A DNA stretch of 16,469 nucleotides, taken from NCBI GenBank assembly GCA_964017145.1, contig CAXHKQ010000023.1, positions 1-16,469 on the forward strand, written 5' to 3'. Below the pieces are notes generated by a model. The model did not search any database, had not been told where the DNA came from, and saw only the letters and a list, made by a program, of their open reading frames with translations. The position numbers and the translations under genes were made by a program. Of the stretch, positions 9,823 to 16,469 are shown piece by piece (positions within the stretch are counted from its first letter, which is position 1; each line of letters begins with the position of its first letter). The stretch comes from Agrocybe praecox. Taxonomy: Eukaryota > Basidiomycota > Agaricomycetes > Agaricales > Agrocybaceae.

Positions 9823-10474
9823 CTACATGGGCTAATTAGTCTTGTCACTACCTATGGAGGAACAATATTTGTGATTAAGACAACAAGTATTATAAATAAT
9901 CTTATTACCGAGCCATGTCATTATTTTGTCGGTAATTGAATTTATTGTGACACGGGGTTCGACATATCCTAACATATGAAGCACAATGTTTTTATAGTCA
10001 TGATAAAGCGCTGTTTTATGATAGGTAGAATATCCTCTGGAGCCAAAACATGTTTTGAGAATTTGTTATTTTAAAAATAAATTTGGGAATATTTTTAAAT
10101 TATTCTGTGCCGACTGCTTAGGCACCGAAGACGATGCGCGCAGTTGACGTCTAAATTTAGCAGTTCCTGACGAAAACATAAATAAGTCCACGAAACAATT
10201 CCGGAATTCGGAAAGCATGGGACCTGGAGATTGCTGATACCTTGAAGTTATATGAAAAAATATTCAAACTAATCGTGCGTATGTTTTTTGGGCATGCAAG
10301 ATCTCTTTGCCAAGAGGCTGTCGGAAAAACGCGAAAACTCACAATCGACGATTACTTTTTGAAGGTGATCGAGATGTTGTAGGACCGCTGAATTAATGCT
10401 ATCGAGCTAAAATAAAACTATGTAAAAGTTTTCATCAAAAATGTCATTAATTCTCAGTTTATCAGCCCATGTAG
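9823..10474. mobile_element. Probable TIR element with TA flanks
   Basis: CTACATGGGCT at 9823-9833 is repeated inverted as AGCCCATGTAG at 10464-10474, and a weaker match continues inward for about 6 bp. Both copies are bordered by TA (9821-9822 and 10475-10476) and by an outer C/G that would extend the match to 14 bp. The 652-bp size and TA flanks fit a non-autonomous Tc1/mariner-type element. No transposase is recognisable inside. A plus-strand frame at about 10288-10371 (HARSLCQEAVGK...) is open but not assignable. Because the TIRs are short, a chance inverted repeat remains possible. Confidence 0.5.
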
Positions 10475-10508
10475 TAGAACACATTTAACGAGATGCAAGT
10501 GCGTTATA

Positions 10509-10876
10509 GCGCATTTTCACCAACGTCAATAATTGTCACACTTTTATGACGAACAAAAAATACGTAAACTGGATTATTGTGCTAACCCTTAACTTTTTAC
10601 AATTTGTTTTAAATTGTGCTTGTAGCTGTTAGAAGTCCCAACGTTATGCTTTCATTTTTATTCACATTCGCCGTTTATTTACCAAATTATTGGAATTGAC
10701 TGTCGGCGCTATGACTCCACGATGTGAAAAAGAACGATAGCAAAACGTTGAGAATTCCAAGAGCTACAAGCACAATTAATAAACAAATTTAAAAGGTCAA
10801 GAGGTAGCACATTTATCCAGTTGAAGTATTTTTTATCGTCATAAAAGTGTGACAAGTGACGTTGATGGAAATGTGT
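10509..10876. mobile_element. Palindromic MITE (about 370 bp)
   Basis: The left arm (10509 to about 10675) and right arm (10876 back to about 10690) are imperfect reverse complements along almost their full length. Shared blocks include CAACGTCA, TGTCACACTTTTATGACGA, AACTGGAT, AATTGTGCTTGTAGCT and CAACGTT. TA lies at both outer edges (10507-10508 and 10877-878 shifted by one, 10877-10878), or TA overlapping the last bases of the right arm. It has no coding capacity and would fold into one long hairpin if transcribed. It starts only about 30 bp after the neighbouring TIR element and is unrelated to it in sequence. The arms are clear; the exact termini are uncertain by a few bases. Confidence 0.72.
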
Positions 10877-12018
10877 TATTACCCTTATCAGCGAAAATAT
10901 GAATATTATTATCATTAAGTTCATCAACAATTATGAGCATCAACCTATTTTCGAATTATTTTTTCTAGGAGTGGCCGGCCACAACCGAATCATCAACCGA
11001 TCGTGACCTTATGAAAGTTCTATAGTGTGTTTTATTTTCGAGGTAATTGAATGAACTTGGTCCACTTGTTGAAACATTACTGCTAGAGCAGCGAACCATT
11101 CTACATATTCTGCAGAAGCACATTCATACATTGTTGAAAACTATCACACTCCATGCCTCCCCAACTTCATGTGCCGGTCACATGCAGCAATGTTTACACG
11201 CTGCGATGTACTCGGCGAGCTCACCTGTCGCACGATCGGTGTGAATGAACGGGTGTTCCGAAAAGATCGTTACACCGGTTTGGCGAGCGTCGTCGGTGCC
11301 GTCGGACGGCGCGACGCGATCACTCCAACCCCCGTGCAGTGCAGAAGCAGCAACAGCAGCCGAGCAGAGGGCCGAGCAGCCGATACGCGCGATAGCGATA
11401 GCGTATAGCGTGGCCGCGGTCACGGTCCCTCCCTGCATCGCCGCGTCGCGATAATGATCGCACAATTGCATACCGCATATATTCTCGTCGAATTGCTGTC
11501 AAATGATACACACCGGTGACCGGGGCCGGTTTACTATACTTTTCATGCTACTAATGTAGAGATAATTATTATTAATCACCAGCGGTTTCGTGACCAGCGC
11601 ACTGATGGCGAAAGAATTAAAACACTTTGGAATCTCTCTATATAGACAATTCCCTGACACATTTTACGTTATTTCATATTGAGATCCCCGATCTCGTTGC
11701 CCATCAAACATATCAAACATAAATCCGAATAATTTGTTGTAAGCTCTTGTTGTCGTTAAAAGGTTAACTTGATACTAAGAAACATTCCGCCCTGCGCCCT
11801 CTGTCGGATCTACCTGTAATTATGTATAGACATACTTTGAGTCACTACCCACCCAAAACATTCTATTTCACCCTTAACGGATCAACCGTTCATAAATGTT
11901 GAGCATTACAAATATTACGACGACAACGCCATCTATAGGCACAAATACACAACTAATGTCTACACGAACACTACGCTGTTTGTTTTATGTTAATCGGATG
12001 AACCGAGTATGCGTGATG
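10877..12018. other. Non-coding stretch with a CpG-rich patch
   Basis: Positions about 11160-11530 are GC- and CpG-rich (GCG, CGATAGCGATAGCG and CAG/CAGCAG motifs), in contrast to the AT-rich sequence around them. Open frames exist on both strands here (up to 97 codons), but they overlap each other, have low-complexity Ala/Arg/Ser compositions and no domains. This is typical of GC-rich non-coding DNA, or of a promoter/5' untranslated region, rather than of an exon. I cannot assign it to a gene. Confidence 0.45.
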
Positions 12019-12029
12019 AAGCCATATAC
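12019..12029. repeat. Target-site duplication, 3' side of the RTE insertion
   Basis: AAGCCATATAC, identical to 15324-15334 across the 3.3-kb retrotransposon. Its last 3 bases overlap the first TACT unit of the element's tail, so element and target share a short microhomology here. Confidence 0.85.
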
Positions 12030-12046
12030 TTACTTACTTACTTACT
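12027..12046 (-). repeat. (AGTA)5 retrotransposon 3' tail
   Basis: Five exact TACT units on the plus strand (AGTA on the coding strand), 7 nt downstream of the TGA stop. RTE-group elements characteristically end in short tandem repeats rather than poly(A); these are thought to guide reverse-transcriptase priming. Confidence 0.88.
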
Positions 12047-12053
12047 CAGCCAC

Positions 12054-15011
12054 TCATGCCATTTTGGCACATAGTGCAGCAACAAACGATCGGAACTTCG
12101 CTCGGTCTCGGGCCAGCTTCTTCACTTGCAGCCAGGTCTTGTTGTCTGCCACTACTTCTGCCTCTATCGACCTCCTCCAGGTGTCTCTCGGTCCACCAAC
12201 CTTTCGAATGCCCGGTGGCGGGTTCCAGTCCAGGGCTTCTGACGCGATGTCATTGCGTCTCCGTAAGGTATGGCCGATCCACACCCATTTTCTCCGGAAG
12301 ATCGTCACTCCAACCCGTTCCATGTCGGCGATGCGCCACAGCTCGTCATTACTGATCCTACTTGGCCAGCGAATTCGCAAGATACGCCTGAGGCATTTAT
12401 TGACAAATACCTGCAGTTTTTGCGTCAGCGACTCTGTTGTCTTCCAAGTTTCGCTGCCGTAGAGTAGGACGGACAGGACGTTGGACCGGAAGAAGCGCAA
12501 CTTCAGGTTCCTCGTCAGGTGGGATGATCTCCACAGTCCGTTCAGCATTCCATAAGCTTGACGTGCCTTCTTTATCCGGTTCTCTGCACACATGCTGGCG
12601 CCCCCATCCTTTGCAATCATGCATCCCAAGTAGCAGAAGCTCTCTACTTCGTCTATGGACTCGCCATCGATGACAAGTGGGGTATCGTTGGGTCCTGTAT
12701 TCAACCGCAAAAGCTTGGTCTTTGCTACGTTGATCTTGAGGCCGACCTGCTTCCCATAATACACAAGCCGGTCCAACTTCTCCCCTATCTTTTGTCTGGA
12801 ATGTGACATCAGACATATGTCGTCGGCGTAGTCAAGGTCTTCGAGTCGGGTCATGCGCAGGTGTTGCCAGACAATACCTCTGGGGGAGGAATTGACCTTC
12901 GTCATGACCCAGTCTAGAACGAGCAGGAATAGGAGGGGGGAGAGGATGCAGCCCTGCTTTACACCCGACCCAACATTGAACTCTCGTCCAAGTTGCCCGT
13001 GGTGAAACACGCTGCACTTCGCATCTCTATACATCGACTGGATGATGTGCAGCAGCTTGTCCGGGATTCCTAGGCCTGACAGGACGTCCCACATCGCGTT
13101 TCGATCCAGGCTGTCAAAAGCCCGCTCGAAGTCTACGAACAGCAGGAATATGGGTGCCTGCCATTCATTCGACTGCTCCACGATGATTCGGAGCGTGTTG
13201 ACGTGGTCTGTGCACGATCTGCCAGGGCGGAAGCCTGCCTGCTCTCTTCGGAGCGTCGGATCCAGGACACTGCTAAGACGTTCGTGCAAGATGGATGACA
13301 GTATCTTGTTTATCGTGTTTTGCAGTGTTATTCCTCGCCAGTTGGAGCAGTGTGAGAGGTTGCCTTTTTTGGGGAGTTTTATTATCTTCCCATTCTTCCA
13401 TTCGGTCGGGATGGATTCCGTTTCCCATGCATGCCGGATGATCGGGTGCAGCATCGACGTGATGCCGTGTATGTCGACTTTGAGCAGTTCGGATGCGATG
13501 TTGTCCAATCCGGGTGCCTTGTGGTTTTTGAGTCGTTTGATTGCATCTGCGATTTCTCGTCTGGTTGGCGCGTTGGTATTGAACGTCCGGCGGGGTGGTA
13601 TTCCGGAGGGGCTGCGCGGCAGGCTCGGCGGGGGTTGGTTGAGCACCCCTTCGAAATGCTCAGACCATCTCTCCACCTGCTCCTCTACGTGTAATAGCAG
13701 TCTACCATCAGCAGCCCTTACTGCGTGACTGCTCCGTGTGCCCGTGTCACAAAGCTTCTTGGCAATGCGGTATGTGTCGCGCATGTTACGCATGTCGGCA
13801 GCTCGTTGGGCATCTTCTGCCAGCTTGCTAAACCACCTGCGCTTGTCACATCTAGCACTGCTAGCGACTTCGCGGTTCTTTGCCCTATACGCCTCCCTTG
13901 CCGCATGTCGCTGCTGTTCGTCTGTTGCTCCATGCTCCAGCCGTTTCAGCGTCCGACGGTCCTCGATCAGTGACCATGTTCGATCGGTAATCCACTCCTT
14001 CCTCTCTCTCGATTTGGTACCCAAAATCTCAGTGCCAGTGCTGTCCATCGCGGTACGTATTTCATTCCACTTCTCCTCCACACTAGCCCTCTGGTCTATG
14101 ACACAGAGTTTTTCGTGCATCCTCTCCTTGAAGCGGTCCGCGATCTCAGCAACTTTCAGACGGTCGATGTCGTGTCTCTTGGCACTTCTTGCCGCGGTAC
14201 TTCTTATCCCACGGTACATCTTCAAACGCATCCATCCTTCTAGTAGTTCGTGGTCGCTTGCGACGTCTACTCCTCTCCTGTTCCGAACGTCCTCGAGTGA
14301 TGTATTCCATCGGCGGCTCACGAGTATGTGGTCGATCTGGTTTTGGACGAGTGTTTGGGTTGGCTCGGAGCGCGATGGTCTTCTGGTCCACGTATACTTG
14401 TGGAACTCCTTATGTGGAAACAGTGTACCGCCTACGATTAAATCGTGCTTGGCACACAGTTCCACTAGCTTACGCCCGTTCTCGTTCATTTGACCCAGTC
14501 CGTGTCTTCCCATAACCATTTTCCACCCGGTATTGTCCGCTCCGACCTTAGCGTTGAAGTCTCCCATGATAATCCGAATGTCCGCCCTCGGGACGTCTTC
14601 TAGTGTCGCTGACAGCCTGTCGTAGAACTCCTCCGCGGCGTCTACGTTCGCAGGGTCGTTGGTGGGCGCGTACACTTGAATCACCGTCACGGTCTTGGGA
14701 TACGCGTTGAAACGTGCGACGATGATGCGTTCGTTTACTGGCTTCCAGTCGAGTAGGCACCTTCTGCTGCTTTCGGTGAGGAGGATCCCAACACCTCTGT
14801 GATGCTTGGACTCCATTCCGGAGTGCAGCAGGTATTCGCCAGATGTTGTGCGACTCTCACCATGTCCCGTTCGCCTCACCTCGCTCAGCCCGAGAAAGCC
14901 GAAGTTATACCTCCGGAATTCCCTGCACACTTGCTCCAACCTCGCATCTTCTCGCATAGTACAGACATTGATGGTACCAAATCGTATCCGGGTACATTTG
15001 CGTATTGTCAT
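12054..15011 (-). CDS. RTE-type endonuclease/reverse transcriptase polyprotein
   Basis: Encodes 985 residues from the first in-frame ATG (15011). The frame is open back to 15107 without another ATG; the codon at 15056 is GTG. Residues about 9-258 form an apurinic-like (EEP) endonuclease that nicks target DNA. The catalytic residues seen are N15, E44 (GLSEVR), the YAPT motif, D151 and N153 (GDFNAKVG), D227 (NQIDHI), and D253/H254 (SDHEL). Residues about 540-800 form the reverse transcriptase: KKGN, AGFRPGR (592-598), motif A with D627 (VDFERAFDS), SGVKQGC (682-688) and the YADD catalytic box (728-731). The last 180 or so residues hold the conserved YLG, LLYGSETW and RRKWVWIGHTLRR strings common to this group; there is no RNase H. 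All catalytic residues are present and there is no internal stop or frameshift, so the protein is probably functional and would make cDNA directly at the cut chromosomal site. Proteins of this kind are often misannotated as craniofacial development protein 2-like. Confidence 0.95.
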   Translation of the reverse strand: MTIRKCTRIRFGTINVCTMREDARLEQVCREFRRYNFGFLGLSEVRRTGHGESRTTSGEYLLHSGMESKHHRGVGILLTESSRRCLLDWKPVNERIIVARFNAYPKTVTVIQVYAPTNDPANVDAAEEFYDRLSATLEDVPRADIRIIMGDFNAKVGADNTGWKMVMGRHGLGQMNENGRKLVELCAKHDLIVGGTLFPHKEFHKYTWTRRPSRSEPTQTLVQNQIDHILVSRRWNTSLEDVRNRRGVDVASDHELLEGWMRLKMYRGIRSTAARSAKRHDIDRLKVAEIADRFKERMHEKLCVIDQRASVEEKWNEIRTAMDSTGTEILGTKSRERKEWITDRTWSLIEDRRTLKRLEHGATDEQQRHAAREAYRAKNREVASSARCDKRRWFSKLAEDAQRAADMRNMRDTYRIAKKLCDTGTRSSHAVRAADGRLLLHVEEQVERWSEHFEGVLNQPPPSLPRSPSGIPPRRTFNTNAPTRREIADAIKRLKNHKAPGLDNIASELLKVDIHGITSMLHPIIRHAWETESIPTEWKNGKIIKLPKKGNLSHCSNWRGITLQNTINKILSSILHERLSSVLDPTLRREQAGFRPGRSCTDHVNTLRIIVEQSNEWQAPIFLLFVDFERAFDSLDRNAMWDVLSGLGIPDKLLHIIQSMYRDAKCSVFHHGQLGREFNVGSGVKQGCILSPLLFLLVLDWVMTKVNSSPRGIVWQHLRMTRLEDLDYADDICLMSHSRQKIGEKLDRLVYYGKQVGLKINVAKTKLLRLNTGPNDTPLVIDGESIDEVESFCYLGCMIAKDGGASMCAENRIKKARQAYGMLNGLWRSSHLTRNLKLRFFRSNVLSVLLYGSETWKTTESLTQKLQVFVNKCLRRILRIRWPSRISNDELWRIADMERVGVTIFRRKWVWIGHTLRRRNDIASEALDWNPPPGIRKVGGPRDTWRRSIEAEVVADNKTWLQVKKLARDRAKFRSFVAALCAKMA

Positions 15012-15323
15012 CAGCGTGTGGGGGCTATTTACCGAACTGTGGTTCCCCCTGACCACATTCGGACATCCGAGGCTCCTTGCGCCTGTTGCTGGCGTAGTTG
15101 GTGCGATTTAAGCGATTTGGGTAACTGGCCCAGGCACGCCGAGACAGATTTAGGGCTTGTCAGCCCATGTTCGCGTCGTCTGTTGGCCAGGAGTATCCTG
15201 TTACCAGGGGTTGCCACGAGGAGGCCAGACGTACACTTGGGTTACCTATCGTAGTTGCAATCCTGGAACTATTTCTAGAACGGTCAGAACCTACCCTACT
15301 TAGTGTAACCCCACAACCCCCAC
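15012..15323 (-). other. 5' leader of the RTE element with short upstream frames
   Basis: About 310 bp from the target-site duplication to the first ATG of the main ORF. It contains a nine-codon ATG-started upstream ORF (15058-15029) and a longer ATG-less open frame that ends at the same stop (15029), reading PGNRILLANRRREHGLTSPK and onward for about 65 codons. RTE-group elements sometimes carry a small ORF ahead of, or overlapping, the main one, so this could be its remnant or a non-AUG frame. The first bases are G-rich (GGGGG, GGGG and GGG runs). An internal promoter is expected in the leader of a full-length non-LTR element but cannot be read directly. Confidence 0.55.
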
Positions 15324-15334
15324 AAGCCATATAC
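15324..15334. repeat. Target-site duplication, 5' side of the RTE insertion
   Basis: AAGCCATATAC, identical to 12019-12029. It marks the 5' end of the retrotransposon and shows the copy is not 5'-truncated far from its promoter region. Confidence 0.85.
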
Positions 15335-16469
15335 ACAGACCATTCATTCTTATTAATAGATTCAGAACTTTATTATTTTCCGGATTTAGATACTTCACGA
15401 TTGTAATATTGAATTGGGACTCCGATATGGCCTATACATTTTGTATTCAAGTTGTACTGAAACTAGACGTCTGCTAGTAGATGTTGAGGCACTCGTCATT
15501 ATGTGGGCAAATGAAAGTTCTAAGTGAATGAACCTCGGTTTGAGTACTCTCTCATTTATTTAATCAGCTGTTTTCGGGACGTCTCGTGAAATCGTATCTG
15601 ACTAGACGTCACCATATCAAGTATGCTGTTAAAAATATTTGCCTTATTGTGAGCAGATGTAAACTGTAAGTGAATGTTTCGGTCCGGGTATCTTCTCATT
15701 ATTATTAAATTACAGAGCTGAATACAAGAGGATACAATAATTTGCGACAAATTCGACGTACAGGACAACAACATTCAAAGGCTGCGAAACATCGTTGTAA
15801 CATGCAGATTATCGAAACCATAAAACAATCCCTTACACGTCAACATTCTTATCGATAATAATCTTTTGCGAAATTGCTACTTAACAGTGCTGGTGCTGGG
15901 GATTTTCACCTGGGCTGTGTTATGGAATTTAATAAAATCACTTTAGTCATTAAAATAGTTTGATATGTTTTTACACGCGTTTGATCAACCGCTCCGAATA
16001 TTGAGTGTACTTATTTAGAAACAACTTTTTCGTAGGGCCGATTTTTTTTAGCCCACGTCTAATGTTTAATGAAGAATCTAATGAAAAAATATATTTACAG
16101 CCGTTTTTGGCAAATGCCATCGTTTGTTGGTGGTGAACACATTGTTCATAAATTGAAGTTTTGACAATAAAGTATTTGGCCGAAGGCTTGAAGGGCTAAA
16201 TGCAGATTATTCTGTCTAGCAGATAACCAGTAATAAAGTGAAGTTATGGCTTTGATCGGCCTTCACGAAGACGAGAAAAAAATGTAGTTTCAGTAATGTT
16301 TCCGAAGATAATAACGTAAGCTGTATTTGTCGACATGACTCCAGACTTCAGACAATTTCCAATATCTCATGTTAACATTTTCTTAGGCCGATCAAACAAA
16401 GGCTTATTTAACATGCTACAATTTATTTCAACATTAGTTTTGAATTATGTTGATAGTTTCAGTGTTACC
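15335..16469. other. AT-rich non-coding stretch
   Basis: No gene recognised. Contains the diverged tandem duplication described separately and, near the end, a 12-bp inverted pair TTTGATCGGCCT (about 16252-16263) and AGGCCGATCAAA (about 16386-16397) some 120 bp apart, possibly the ends of a small MITE. Confidence 0.5.
15462..15720. repeat. Diverged tandem duplication, unit about 110-120 bp, period 139-150
   Basis: ACTAGACGTC at 15462 recurs exactly at 15601. Further along, ATGTGGGCAAATGAAAGTTC, TAAGTGAATG and TCTCTCATTTATTTAATCAGCTG-like blocks of the first copy (to 15570) recur in order, with substitutions and small insertions, in the second copy (to 15720). The order of matches is collinear, so this is a real old duplication. 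Its function is unknown; no coding frame spans both copies. Confidence 0.55.

Larger units (their letters stand above)
12027..15323 (-). mobile_element. Full-length RTE-type non-LTR retrotransposon
   Basis: A 3.3-kb element on the minus strand. From its 5' end (15323) it has about 310 bp of leader beginning TGTGGGGGTTGTGGGG, then one long ORF encoding endonuclease and reverse transcriptase, then a 7-nt spacer and a five-unit tandem AGTA tail (12027-12046) in place of poly(A). There is no LTR. Identical 11-bp AAGCCATATAC copies flank it, as expected from target-primed reverse transcription. The size, single ORF, very short 3' untranslated region and simple-repeat tail match the RTE clade (RTE-1/BovB/JAM-like elements, typically 3-4 kb). 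RTE-X or a related clade is the main alternative, because clade assignment needs a tree. The intact ORF and perfect duplication indicate a recent insertion. Confidence 0.93.

Noticed and set aside
11896..12462. 188-codon plus-strand open frame crossing the retrotransposon's 3' end
   Set aside because: It begins in flanking DNA, reads through the tandem tail (giving a TYLLTYS-like repeat) and continues antisense to the reverse transcriptase. It is a chance read-through.
13042..14515. Several long plus-strand open frames (up to 251 codons) opposite the reverse transcriptase ORF
   Set aside because: They are antisense shadows of the conserved minus-strand coding sequence. They have no domains of their own and have Ser/Leu/Arg-rich compositions dictated by the opposite strand.
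12054..15011. Host gene encoding a craniofacial-development-like protein
   Set aside because: The endonuclease plus YADD reverse transcriptase architecture, tandem tail and target-site duplication show that it is a retrotransposon polyprotein.

Overview
This window looks like non-coding, repeat-rich chromosomal DNA from an insect, most likely a dipteran such as a mosquito. The reasons are the mostly AT-rich sequence broken by CpG-rich patches, the many (GT)n microsatellites, the absence of any recognisable host exon, and a mobile-element load of mariner, Tc1-like, palindromic MITE and RTE-type retrotransposon families. The species cannot be named from the sequence alone. Nothing bacterial was seen: no operons, CRISPR arrays or rRNA.

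Layout. From 1 to 3410 there are microsatellites and unique sequence with no supportable gene. At 3412-4073 lies a Tc1-like element with TIRs of about 120 bp, TA-flanked, holding only transposase wreckage. From 4076 to 6100 is mostly anonymous AT-rich DNA with a possible tRNA-derived SINE remnant near 5224-5400. At 6103-7108 is a nested structure: a palindromic (foldback) TA-flanked MITE with a 532-bp deletion derivative of a mariner transposon (6325-6856) inserted near its centre. From 7110 to 9820 are more microsatellites and unique sequence. At 9823-10474 is a probable TA-flanked TIR element, followed almost directly by a second palindromic MITE at 10509-10876. A CpG-rich patch lies at about 11160-11530.

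The only intact gene is on the minus strand at about 12054-15011. It encodes an endonuclease/reverse transcriptase polyprotein of a non-LTR retrotransposon of the RTE group. The whole element (about 12027-15323, 3.3 kb) can be delimited. It ends in a five-unit AGTA tail only 7 nt after the stop codon, and is bracketed by an 11-bp target-site duplication (AAGCCATATAC). It is therefore apparently full length, intact and young. Beyond it (15335-16469) is anonymous sequence that includes a diverged tandem duplication of about 140 bp.

No host gene network can be described. The proteins encoded here serve, or once served, transposition. The insertions record several separate waves: old Tc1-like and palindromic elements, a later mariner insertion into one of them, and a recent retrotransposition.
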